From NCBI RefSeq assembly GCF_039602135.1, contig NZ_CP125942.1:682001-746000 (forward strand): a stretch of 64,000 nt of DNA. Direction: 5' to 3'. Shown here in pieces: positions 30,622 through 39,358 of the stretch (positions are counted from its first letter, which is position 1; the number at the start of each line of letters is the position of its first letter). The notes under the pieces were generated by a model. It ran no database searches, was not told the DNA's origin, and saw nothing but the letters and a program-made list of their open reading frames with translations. The position numbers and the translations under genes were made by a program. Origin of the DNA: Glutamicibacter sp. B1. GTDB taxonomy: Bacteria > Actinomycetota > Actinomycetes > Actinomycetales > Micrococcaceae.

Positions 30622-31023
30622 TCAATCCATAGAGTCAAAAACCATGTCTTCCAGCTGTTCGCGTTTAGCAATCGACTGAGCGTCACCAGCGCGGAACTGT
30701 TGGGTCCGGAACAGGTAGTTCTTTACGTCAGACATGAGCATGCGACGAGTCCGTTCGCCAACAATGTGGAATGGGATCAGTCCAGCATCCAATACCTTAT
30801 AAAGATGCGCACGGCTGATTCCAAGGATGGAAGCCACATCTGAAGTGGTCAATTCGTCGTCGTCACGAGTCAAGGTGACGTCAACGCCGTCACGTAATCC
30901 TTCGGTCATCTTGCTCAAAACCTTGCCAAGTTCAGAATTAGCAGGTAGATGATTCTGCAATTTTTCCAACTCATTAATTTCAGAGTTGGTCACATTAGTC
31001 GAAGATAAAGTTGTGGTTGTCAT
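30622..31023 (-). CDS. Excisionase/antitoxin-type helix-turn-helix protein
   Basis: The 133-residue protein has a central MerR/excisionase-type HTH, ELTTSDVASILGISRAHLY then LDAGLIPFHIVGERTRRMLMSDV (about 68-112), and a charged C-terminal tail. This is the layout of actinobacterial antitoxins that precede PIN-domain toxins. An N-terminal helical region (about 14-50) may mediate dimerisation. Very AT-rich DNA lies upstream as promoter. It leads the two-gene operon with the DUF3039-like protein. An antitoxin or autorepressor role is inferred from type and context. Confidence 0.65.
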   Translation of the reverse strand: MTTTTLSSTNVTNSEINELEKLQNHLPANSELGKVLSKMTEGLRDGVDVTLTRDDDELTTSDVASILGISRAHLYKVLDAGLIPFHIVGERTRRMLMSDVKNYLFRTQQFRAGDAQSIAKREQLEDMVFDSMD

Positions 31024-31366
31024 TTATAAACCTTTGCAAGGTCAAGACTTTTATTTGAATTTTTTCATTACGCAAAAAATTCATTATTTAATTTATTGTT
31101 CAGCTCCCCCAAGAGCTCTATGTGTCATAAGTGTCACGCGTGGGGTGGGGTAAAGTCAAGCTGAAGTCAGGATTATCACCTTCAAAGTGTGCGCCCTCAG
31201 TCCGTCGGGCCATTGAGTACTAACCATGAAGTCTCTCTGACAAGCCCCTAAAGAACTGTGGGGTCGAGTCGTTAATGTAGAAAATTCCTGTTAGAAGTTG
31301 AGTTTTTAGTCCAACCAAAAACAGGAATCTCCCCATGCCAGTATCTCTTGAGGCGCGCATCAAAAG
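31024..31366. other. Promoter region and a 9-bp inverted repeat, no gene
   Basis: The first 100 bp are AT-rich and should hold the promoter of the HTH gene. At 31284-31328 ATTCCTGTT and AACAGGAAT form a 9-bp inverted repeat with a 27-base loop, next to the IS110 remnant; it may belong to that element's end. No coding region is seen. Confidence 0.5.
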
Positions 31367-31797
31367 CTACTCAAGATCAAATCCGGTGAGCATGCCAGGC
31401 GTGGTTTCATCCTCGTCAGAGACCATAATATTGCGCAGCGTGTGCGGCATCGTGCGGGCCGCGTCAGAGAGGATGAACGCATCTTTGTCATCGGTTTTCG
31501 CTGTCCCTGGATACAAGTCTGCGATGCGGCGCATGGTCAATCCGAGCAGGTAAGCTGCGCTGATTCCTAGGTGCTGAGCGACTGCAACAGCGAGGGCTCC
31601 GATGGTTGTTGGTTGGTCCACGACGACCAGCGCGGTGCCTTGAGCTATGAGTTTGATAGATCGCGACCAGTTTGGCTTCGTCGTTGGGCAGAGTTTTGTT
31701 CCAGATTTTGGTTCCGTCATTGGTGACGGCGCAAGCCCAGTGGTCTGTTTTCCCGACGTCGAGTCAGAGGAAAATGTCCACGTCTGAGGTGATCATG
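31367..31797 (-). pseudogene. IS110-family transposase, N-terminal fragment
   Basis: From about 31797 the frame reads DIFL-stop-LDVGKTDHWACAV (an in-frame TGA where a sense codon is expected), the DEDD nuclease start of IS110 transposases. After a frameshift near 31680 it continues ALVVVDQPTTIGALAVAVA and LYPGTAKTDDKDAFILSDAA. The protein ends at 31367, far short of full length; the second half with the Ser region is missing. Confidence 0.75.
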
Positions 31798-32039
31798 GAT
31801 AGTTTTCCTTTGAACTAGTTCTTGTTCAGGGTCGACCAACCGTCGGTAGCAAAGTCTTACATCCACTTTATGGCAGGCGTCCGTTTTTGGCGCCGCGCAC
31901 CTAACCGGCAATCACTGTACTGCCATTCCAGCCTCGGTGGCCATACTCCCCGACTGATTGGTTAATCAGGGGCAAGACACCATGCAGAGGCTGGTCGGAC
32001 GACAGTCCCTATGACCCTTTAGGGGGGCTGTCAACAAGA

Positions 32040-32395
32040 TAACGGGCCACTGCCTTGATCCCGCGGGAGCGGATGTCGCCGTGAACGTTGAGGGAGGATT
32101 ATGCCTTGTCAGCACTGACCGCATCCGGTCGAGTCCGTGCGAGATCGAAGTTGCGGCGGACGCGAAGTTGCGCCGTCAATGACAAGAACCTCGGGGAGTC
32201 CCAATCCTGTCCCAGCGCGATCAGCGGCAGCCTGTTCCCATCGACAACCCGCCTTGGATTGACGGAGGCCGTGATTAGGTGGCTCCATGCGCGGATTTCT
32301 GTAGTTCCACCCAGCACACCGGGATATGAGCCGTGTTCGCCGTGCGTGCTGATGCGCACGGAAGATGATCGAGTCCACCGACTGTGACCAAACAT
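32040..32395 (-). pseudogene. IS5-family transposase fragment
   Basis: Two frames together give DSIIFRAHQHAR, then EPPNHGLRQSK and RTRPDAVSADKA followed by a stop and HGDIRSRGIKAV. This is the middle of an IS5-type DDE transposase with at least two frameshifts and a stop. Both ends are missing. The short gap between this and the IS110 fragment has no gene. Confidence 0.6.
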
Positions 32396-32505
32396 CTCAG
32401 CGCAAGTTCGTGGAGTAACTGATCGCCTATGAGTCCACAGCTCTATTGGAGGGCCTCACCGAGACTGGCCGGGGTCTTTGTAATGAAAGTAGTGTGCTCC
32501 GAGGA

Positions 32506-34422
32506 CTAGGCTGGGAACGGCCAGCCCTCATTCTTGACCCGTTCGCGCCAGTAAATAGCCGCAGTTGTTCCGCCTTGCAAAGCGATGAACTCATCAGTCC
32601 GCTCAGCGAGCGCGTTTTGAGGGTCGGTCATTTCCACGAAGGACTCCAGTGCAATGTACAGGGCCGTCCCGCTTGTGAACTCTGCGAAGGAACGGACGGA
32701 CTCCACCACAGTGAAGGCTGCCGGGTTGCCATGTACGAGTGCGTTACGGAGACGACGTCGACGTGCCTCGAGCACGGCGCCTTCATCCTCGTACTCTGAA
32801 ATGAGAGCGCTGTATTTTGCGTGATTGCTGATGCTGTCGAACATGCGCTGAATCCAAGCGCGTTCGTGCTCGAGGCGACATAGGGAAAGAAAGTCGTCCC
32901 GCCGATCGTCGAGGAACAGGATCCATGGCTGCTTGGGATGACTCGAATGCCACTCCACGGTCAGACTATGATGCAGTGCGTGGTCCACCCCGCCACCAAG
33001 GAGGCACATCCTGGCTGCCACCTCAAGGTCGCTCAACCAGCGCGCATGTGCCCACTTCTCCCCGAGTAACTGGAAGAGGTCGTTCGGATCCATTGCCGCG
33101 TGAGCGGCAATGTGTTGCACGATCCTGTCAGAAAGCGGAATTACGCTGCTGATGTCGGCTTCTGATGGTTTGCGAAGTGCCATGTCCCGGCTGAACGGAA
33201 GGTCAAGCGTTGTCTGCACCTCAATCGCTGCCGCGAGAAAGCGCGGCAACTGCTGTTGAGCGAGGGCGTTGGCAATCCGGGGGCCGTGTGCATTAATCGC
33301 ATCCGACGTCATGCCCGCACCGTAGGTGTCGTCGGGGAAGCCAGTGCGATCCCAGACGGCGCTGTGTCCAAAGCTGGAGGGAACGCCGGATCGCACGACT
33401 ACATGCTCGGTGAGCTGCGGGCGGATGCCTCCGGAGCGGTGCAGTGCTACGTTGATGATGATGTCCACGATGGCACTCGCGCGTTCAACTGCTCCGGCAG
33501 CCGTGGTGCTACCAAGATCGACGCGCACTAGGGTCTCGACGTCGCCCTTCTCGTCTGCCAGCTCCGGGACACGGAAACTGAAGCCGTCTTTGACGATATC
33601 CCAGAGTTCTTCCTTGTGGTCGAACTCCTGCCGTCCCGGTTGTGCATTTGGGATTGCCCAGAGCGGCTCGTAGAACGACACTCGCCCAGCCGTCATTTCT
33701 ACGCCTACACGACCCTTGTACCCAAGCCAGACCGTGACCGGTTCGATAGTCGCAGGCGTCACGACATAGGCCCGCGCCTGTTCGAGGCGGTCAGTGTATG
33801 AGGTGTCCGCTCCGTCAAAGGACATCTCCTCTGGATCCCGACCGAACGCCATGATCGACACGAGTCCTCGGACCATTGACTCGGCCTCTAGTCCTCGGTG
33901 TCGTAGCTGATCTGTGAGAAGATCGGCGATCGGCCTGTATTCCCGGCCTTCCAGCGCGCGGTTCTGCGCGACGGCTACTAAGTCATCCCAACTTGCGATC
34001 ACAGCATCGTCGGACTTGAGCGCGGTGAGAAGATTTTGAGTCGCCGTCAGCATGGCTACCCATTGGGGTGCAACACGCGAGGCTCCGGGTGGTTGCGAAA
34101 GCACTGCAGTGCCACTAAGAGATAACGCGGCAAAGCTGGCTTGGAATGCTGCCAGCTCGTTCGCGATGTGCGAGCCGAGGTGCACACCGAGCGCGCCAGC
34201 CGACTGCGCGATGTCCTGGTCTAGCGAGTTACGGTTGGCTGTCTTCTTCCATGCATCCACCCCGCTCGCTAACTCCACCCAACGTAGGATCTCTTCGGCT
34301 ACCGCAGTAAGCGGCAAGATCGTTGTCGATGGATGGCGCAGATCTAGTGACGATACCAGCGACTTCACCCAAGCAGGTGTGTTCTGTGCCCAGTGGTTAC
34401 TGACGTTGTAGTCGATCATCAT
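32506..34422 (-). CDS. Large unknown protein with C-terminal HEPN-like motif
   Basis: The 638-residue soluble protein has no signal peptide or membrane segment. Most of it is unfamiliar: a helical N-terminus, and a middle region with VTVWLGYKGRVGVEM. Near residue 575 it has RRRRLRNALVHGNP, an R-N-x3-H pattern in a helical setting that fits the Rx4-6H active site of HEPN ribonucleases, many of them toxins or abortive-infection effectors. It stands alone among transposase remnants, on DNA of ordinary composition. The frame is long, intact and uninterrupted, so it is probably under selection. The function is inferred only from the motif and setting. Confidence 0.6.
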   Translation of the reverse strand: MMIDYNVSNHWAQNTPAWVKSLVSSLDLRHPSTTILPLTAVAEEILRWVELASGVDAWKKTANRNSLDQDIAQSAGALGVHLGSHIANELAAFQASFAALSLSGTAVLSQPPGASRVAPQWVAMLTATQNLLTALKSDDAVIASWDDLVAVAQNRALEGREYRPIADLLTDQLRHRGLEAESMVRGLVSIMAFGRDPEEMSFDGADTSYTDRLEQARAYVVTPATIEPVTVWLGYKGRVGVEMTAGRVSFYEPLWAIPNAQPGRQEFDHKEELWDIVKDGFSFRVPELADEKGDVETLVRVDLGSTTAAGAVERASAIVDIIINVALHRSGGIRPQLTEHVVVRSGVPSSFGHSAVWDRTGFPDDTYGAGMTSDAINAHGPRIANALAQQQLPRFLAAAIEVQTTLDLPFSRDMALRKPSEADISSVIPLSDRIVQHIAAHAAMDPNDLFQLLGEKWAHARWLSDLEVAARMCLLGGGVDHALHHSLTVEWHSSHPKQPWILFLDDRRDDFLSLCRLEHERAWIQRMFDSISNHAKYSALISEYEDEGAVLEARRRRLRNALVHGNPAAFTVVESVRSFAEFTSGTALYIALESFVEMTDPQNALAERTDEFIALQGGTTAAIYWRERVKNEGWPFPA

Positions 34423-34770
34423 CGGCGGCCTCGCTCGCAGTTCCAGGGTGAGTCGGTCATCTTCATATCCTCATCGGCCATTATAAATCGGGCGTCTAGT
34501 AGGAATTTCGGATGTTTCGCACAGAATTAGCTCTCAGCAGCCAGAAATAGATCACGGCCACTGGCGGTCTCCAGAGCGGTAGGTGCTCAGTCGATGATGT
34601 TGAAGTTGTCGTGTTCGAACGATGCTCGTCTTTTGGCATACGGTTGGACCTGAATGGGTACTGAATCACCGCAATTACCGCACCGACGATGGTAGCCGCA
34701 TCGACGATGCTCGCACCGATCATGCGAGCTCTTGTCCAGAAACCGGACTTGGTCTAAGCAGGAGCGGTAG
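34423..34770 (-). other. Short-gene region; one doubtful membrane ORF
   Basis: At 34496-34723 on the minus strand a 75-codon frame starts with the hydrophobic stretch IVDAATIVGAVIAVIQY and ends without family character. It has no clear ribosome binding site and may be chance or a gene remnant. No other gene is seen between the HEPN-like gene and the broken flavin-reductase copy. Confidence 0.3.
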
Positions 34771-35056
34771 TTACGACGCACCTCCCAATTTCGCCACCTC
34801 GATGTCGTGCACATCAAGGCTATGAACGACCAGTGTTGATGCCTTGGTCAGTACTTCTGCTGCCGAAGACAGCTCGGAAATCGAGAAAACGCGCAATGGC
34901 GTATCAATGCTAATCGACGCCACTGATGTCGTGGTGAGGGCAACTGGCCCGTTTCCATCATCTGCGGTAGTCGGGCTGATGCCGCCAGGATACCCGAGGA
35001 AGATCGCTTTGAGACTCATCTGCGGGCAACGAAGGCGTCGAAGATCACCTCATTTT
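34771..35056 (-). pseudogene. Truncated copy of the flavin reductase gene
   Basis: Aligns with the N-terminal half of the intact gene at 37765-38316 (FRGHPGG region, VALTATSVASISVD, VVHSLDAHDIEVAKLG). An in-frame TGA interrupts the first codons, and the last about 90 codons are missing. It is the downstream partner of the decayed mesD copy. Confidence 0.85.
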
Positions 35057-36005
35057 AGACTTGGGCACCGACAAGCTCCTCGCGCAGAACGGCGGCACCG
35101 GCGCTCAACGCGTTCAGCTTGGCCAGCGCGACGTTGCGGGGGAATGGCGCCATTCCGCAGTTGGTGCTCGGAATCAGTTTGTCGGCATCCACATACTCCA
35201 GCGCCTTGCGCAGGGTTTCTGCGACCTCTTCAGAGGTTTCAATCTGCTGGTTGGCCACGTCGATGGCGCCAAGCATGACTCGTTTGCCGCGCACCAACTC
35301 CACGACCTCCAGTGGGACATTCGAGTGGTGTGATTCCAGCGAAATGGTGTCAATGGACGAACGCTGCAGCAGCGGGAAGGATTTCTCATAGTGCCGCCGC
35401 TGGGTGCCCAGGGTCGCCTTCCAGTCATTGTTTGCCTTGATGCCGTAACCGAAGCAAATATGCGCAACGGTCTCAGCCTTCAACCCTTCGCAGGCGCGCT
35501 CCAGCGTGGCCACGCCCCAGTCGGCCACCTCGTCAAAGAAGACGTTGAACGCCGGCTCGTCGAATTGGATGACATCCACCCCGGCGGCTTCCAGCTCCCT
35601 GGCCTTCTGGTTCAGGATGGTCGCGAACTCCCATGCTAGTTTCTCGCGGCTGCCGTAGTAGCCATCATGCAGGGTATCCACCATGGTCATTGGGCCGGGC
35701 AGGGTCCACTTGATCTGCCGGTCGGTCAGTGTACGCAGGAATTTCGCATCCTCTACGAAGACCGGGGCCTTGCGCTCTACTGCGCCGACAACGCTGGGCA
35801 CGCTGGCCTCGTAGCGGTCACGGATCAGCACGGTCTGCTTGTTCTCGAAGTGCTGCCGGGTCTGCTCGCCGTCGGAAACGATGTCGATACTGCGGCGGGC
35901 CTGCTCCAGTACCGCTGCGCCCCGCGTTCTGATTGCCTTCAGCCTACGTCGCGCCTTTCCGTCTTCCATGGAGACTGCACTGTCCTGGCGATCCGTGCAC
36001 ATCAT
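35055..36005 (-). pseudogene. Decayed second copy of mesD
   Basis: Residues from about AAVLEQAR onward follow the intact MesD at 38300-39340 closely, including AHICFGYG and the Cys in TNCGMAP. The first 40 or so residues are missing or replaced. An internal deletion removes the equivalent of VTTFIEHLSGVDFEKRE after TRQHF. The 5' end abuts an IS remnant, suggesting insertion-driven loss. The frame is still open, so a shortened protein could be made, but loss of the N-terminal part makes activity unlikely. Confidence 0.8.
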
Positions 36006-36027
36006 GATCTGCTGCAGGTTGAAGCGT

Positions 36028-36278
36028 CGTTCGGGACGACAAAGTTAGACCTATGGTTCAGGCCGATCATCCACCTAGAAAAGAATGTCATTGATGCTCA
36101 TTTGACTCTGTTGTTTGCTGCGACGGCTAATGGCAGGCATATGCAGGAAATGACGCGTCTTCTTTTGAGATCGTCGATCAAGCATTTGGAGGCCTTGTGG
36201 GCTTCGCGTGTGACGATCAATGAGGAATGGGTGACTATCGATGCTCATGTTCCAACAGATTCTGAGTCGGTAGAATAG
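36028..36278 (+). pseudogene. Transposase C-terminal fragment (IS1634-like)
   Basis: Reads LWFRPIIHLEKNVIDAHLTLLFAATANG, the typical end of the catalytic domain of IS4/IS1634-type transposases, where RPI(Y/F)H precedes I-x-AH. It then continues LLRSSIKHLEALWASRVTI to a stop at 36278. Nothing of the N-terminal two thirds remains. It joins the 5' side of the decayed mesD copy. Confidence 0.6.
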
Positions 36279-36521
36279 TCCTTACTTGACGCGTACTAAG
36301 CAATGGCTTGCGACGGGAGTAGATTCGAATATTCTGTGGTTGACTAGGCTCACAGGAATCGAGTTTTAGGAGAAAAATTACTTGGTGAATTTTCGGGTAA
36401 TGAGTTAAATTGAGTCTAATCATCATTTCATCGGTACAGGACAGAGCGGCTTTAGCAATCCTTGCTAATTGATTCTGTTGTGAGGTTCTTGCACCGATTC
36501 GCACTCTTCGAAGCAGGATAA

Positions 36522-37688
36522 TTGAAAACTAAATTAAGCTCGGTGGCAATGTCGACGGCACTGATCACGGGATTGGTGCTTAGTGGCCCGGCCGCAAATG
36601 CAGAAGTGATTTCGGATGAGGTCGTCTCTACCCCGACGGAATCGTCAACGTCATCGGACGTGCAGACAGGGTCAGTAGCATCTCAGTCTCCTGTAGCAGA
36701 CGTCGTTGAATCCGAGGAAAGCAGCCTTCCAGCGGAGCCAGAGACGATGCTCGATGCCGACGAGTCCAATGAGGCAGAAACGTCGGAACCTGCCATCGAC
36801 CCGGTAACCGAGTCCTCGGCTGCTCCAATTGCTGTTTCCGATGTGGACGAGGAATCAGAACCAGCGGTGACGGAATCAGCTGCTTCGATAGAATCTGACG
36901 CTGCATCTGAGCTCACTGCTGAAGTTAGTGAGTCGGCCAAGGCCACCGAACCATCAACGGACGTTGCAGACCAGGATGAAGACCCTCGCTGGGCCCAAAT
37001 CGATGCGCTGATGCCTGAGGGCAGCGAGAATTGGGACGAAGCCCAGTGGGAAGCTTTCGAGCAAACTGAAGCCGGGCAGGAGATGAACCGGCTTCTTGAT
37101 GAATTGCTTGCTGAAGATGACAGCTGGGACGAAGAATTCGAGCTTTCGGATGAAGAACTGGCTTTCTGGGAGTCTATTACCGAACTTCTTCCCGAGGAAA
37201 GCTTCGACTGGGATGAAGCGCAGTGGGAAGCTTACTTCAGCACCGACCAAGGCCTCGAACTACTTGACCTGATGCTGCCATTCATCGCCGAAAGCATCGA
37301 AAGCGATGAAGACGCCGCTGAGTTCCAGGCGTTCCTCGAAGAAGTATTTGCCCATGATCCCGAACTGCGAGCGTACTACCTTGAGCTGTACTTCGGCATC
37401 GAGGCAGCTCCCGAGGATAACGGTTCTGACGGAACCGTAACTGAAGAAGAAGTGGTTCCGTCTCAGAGCGAGTCTCCAACGGCTAGCGCCGAAATCAAGC
37501 CAGTAGGTGAAATTAGCAAGGCTCCTGCAGTCGAGAAACAGTCCATCACGAAGGCTGCCGGTTCCACCGCGCCAGTACTGGCAAACACCGGCCTTGACGG
37601 TTTTTCAGCTGCAGGGCTAGGACTTCTCATGGCCCTTGTTGGTGCGGTCGTTGTGGCCTGTGAACGCAGGAAGTCCGCCAAGCACTAA
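36522..37688 (+). CDS. Acidic cell-wall-anchored protein with LAXTG sortase signal
   Basis: Taken from the TTG at 36522 (AGGA upstream), the 388-residue protein has a signal peptide (KTKLSSVAM to GPAANA). A long Ser/Glu/Asp-rich region (30-150) and two copies of a W-containing unit follow, ENWDEAQWEAF (about 168) and FDWDEAQWEAY (about 227). At the end come LANTG (353-357), a hydrophobic helix and a basic tail ERRKSAKH. LAXTG is the signal used by actinobacterial class E sortases, so the protein should be exported and fixed to peptidoglycan. Its partner is unknown. No sortase gene is in the window. Confidence 0.8.
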   Translation: MKTKLSSVAMSTALITGLVLSGPAANAEVISDEVVSTPTESSTSSDVQTGSVASQSPVADVVESEESSLPAEPETMLDADESNEAETSEPAIDPVTESSAAPIAVSDVDEESEPAVTESAASIESDAASELTAEVSESAKATEPSTDVADQDEDPRWAQIDALMPEGSENWDEAQWEAFEQTEAGQEMNRLLDELLAEDDSWDEEFELSDEELAFWESITELLPEESFDWDEAQWEAYFSTDQGLELLDLMLPFIAESIESDEDAAEFQAFLEEVFAHDPELRAYYLELYFGIEAAPEDNGSDGTVTEEEVVPSQSESPTASAEIKPVGEISKAPAVEKQSITKAAGSTAPVLANTGLDGFSAAGLGLLMALVGAVVVACERRKSAKH

Positions 37689-37720
37689 CTCGCTGTGGCA
37701 CAAGACCACTAGTGCAATCT

Positions 37721-37766
37721 GAGGCTGTTCGGCCGCTGTCCCAAGGGACAGCGGCCGAACAGCCTC
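37721..37766. terminator. Bidirectional terminator between surface-protein gene and flavin reductase
   Basis: GAGGCTGTTCGGCCGCTGTC and the following C pair perfectly with the mirror arm over 21 bp, with loop CAAG. It serves the two convergent genes; the flavin reductase stop codon lies at its right edge. Confidence 0.85.
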
Positions 37767-38316
37767 AATTGGAAAACTGCGAGTTTTCATCCAGCCGATG
37801 CCAGGCGCGGTTATGGTAGACCAATCCGTTGCTGGGCTGGCCGGGTTCGCTATCTCGTTCAATGTCCGACTCAAGGGCGCGCGCCACAAAAACTGTGGAC
37901 GTTCCTGCCTGAACCCGCTCGATGACCGCACAACGAACCCAGGCCCGGACGTCATCAAATACCGGTTCGCCGCTGCTCAGCCTTGACCACGTTTGCTTCT
38001 GTGCGAAGCGGTCGATCCCACTGGTTGCCCCTAATTTAGCCACCTCGATGTCATGCGCATCCAAGCTGTGAACGACAAGAGAAGTTGCGCGGGTAAGCAC
38101 TTTGGCCGCCGAGGACAGCGCAGAAATCGAGAAAACGAGCAATGGCGGATCAACGCTGATCGAAGCCACGGACGTTGCCGTGAGGGCAACTGGTCCGTCG
38201 CCGGCATCGGCGGTTATCAGGCTGACGCCACCAGGGTGCCCGCGGAAGATCGCTTTGAAGTATTCCGCGGGCAACGATGGTGTCGCCGATTCTGTCACTT
38301 CAGACGCGGGCACCAA
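37765..38316 (-). CDS. Flavin reductase-like FMN-binding protein
   Basis: The 183-residue protein is of the flavin-reductase (split-barrel) type. GGVSLITADAGDGPVALTATSVASISVDPPLLVFSI-like segments at about 28-65 form the flavin site, and VVHSLDAHD and RFAQKQTW follow. It likely supplies reduced FMN. Its start overlaps the mesD stop by 17 bp, so the two are translated together. Because MesD/MesX needs oxygen, a source of reduced flavin in the same operon makes sense; this is inference. A truncated copy lies at 34771. Confidence 0.85.
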   Translation of the reverse strand: MVPASEVTESATPSLPAEYFKAIFRGHPGGVSLITADAGDGPVALTATSVASISVDPPLLVFSISALSSAAKVLTRATSLVVHSLDAHDIEVAKLGATSGIDRFAQKQTWSRLSSGEPVFDDVRAWVRCAVIERVQAGTSTVFVARALESDIERDSEPGQPSNGLVYHNRAWHRLDENSQFSN

Positions 38317-39340
38317 TAAGCTCCTCGCGCAGGATGCCAGCCCCTGCGCTGAGCGCGCTGAGCTTGGCTAGGGCCACATCGCGGCGGAACGGGGCCATGC
38401 CGCAGTTGGTGCTGGCAATCAGCTTGTCGGCATCGACAAATTCGAGTGCGTTGCGCAGAGTCTGCGCGACTTCCTCGGGAGTCTCCACAGCGTCATTGGC
38501 CACGTCGATAGCTCCGAGCATCACTCGCTTGCCGCGCACCAATTCGACAACCTCCAGCGGGACATTCGAATGGTGGGATTCCAGCGAAACGGTGTCGATG
38601 GAGGAAGCCTGCAACAGCGGGAAAGACTTCTCGTAGTGACGCCACTGAGCGCCCAGAGTCGCTTTCCAATCGTTGTTCGCCTTGATACCGTAGCCAAAGC
38701 AGATGTGGACTACGGTCTCGGCTTTGAGTCCCTCGCAGGCGCGCTCCAGCGCAGCGATGCCCCAGTCGGCCACCTCATCAAAAAAGACGTTGAAGGCAGG
38801 CTCGTCGAACTGGATGACATCCACCCCGGCTGCCTCAAGCTCACGGGCTTCCTGGTTCAGGATGGTCGCGAATTCCCAGGCCAGCTTCTCGCGGCTGCGG
38901 TAGTGCGCATCGTACAAGGTGTCGACCATGGTCATAGGACCAGGAAGGGTCCATTTGATCTGCTTGTCAGTACAGGAGCGCAGGAATTTCGCGTCCTGAA
39001 CGAATACCGGCTTTTCGCGCTCTACTGCGCCGACGACGGTGGGAACACTGGCGTCGTAGCGGTTGCGGATGCGCACGGTCTCACGCTTTTCGAAGTCAAC
39101 ACCGCTCAGGTGCTCAATGAAGGTGGTGACAAAGTGCTGACGGGTCTGTTCACCATCGGCAATGATGTCGATGCCGCGCTGGGCCTGTTCGAGGACCGCA
39201 GCGCGCATGGCGTCTTGCTTGCCTTCGCGCAATTGCTCGCCTTCAAGCTTCCAAGGGGACCAAAGCTTTTCAGGTTCGGCAAGCCATGAAGGCTTGGGCA
39301 GGCTACCGACAATCGACGTGGGGATAAGCGGGGAAGTCAT
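38300..39340 (-). CDS. mesD: Folate-independent methionine synthase MesD
   Basis: The 346-residue protein matches only the C-terminal, zinc-binding barrel of MetE. It has SIVGSLPKPSW at the start, DGEQTRQHF, WTLPGPMTMVDTL and QFDEPAFNVF, the zinc ligands in HICFGYG (about 212-214), and the Cys in TNCGMAP (about 312). Such short 'core' methionine synthases lack the folate-binding half. The one next to a DUF1852 gene is MesD, which needs MesX and oxygen and uses an unknown methyl donor. It is 18 bp after mesX and overlaps the flavin reductase gene. GAAAGA precedes the ATG. Confidence 0.85.
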   Translation of the reverse strand: MTSPLIPTSIVGSLPKPSWLAEPEKLWSPWKLEGEQLREGKQDAMRAAVLEQAQRGIDIIADGEQTRQHFVTTFIEHLSGVDFEKRETVRIRNRYDASVPTVVGAVEREKPVFVQDAKFLRSCTDKQIKWTLPGPMTMVDTLYDAHYRSREKLAWEFATILNQEARELEAAGVDVIQFDEPAFNVFFDEVADWGIAALERACEGLKAETVVHICFGYGIKANNDWKATLGAQWRHYEKSFPLLQASSIDTVSLESHHSNVPLEVVELVRGKRVMLGAIDVANDAVETPEEVAQTLRNALEFVDADKLIASTNCGMAPFRRDVALAKLSALSAGAGILREELIGARV

Positions 39341-39358
39341 GAGTTATCTTTCGGAATC

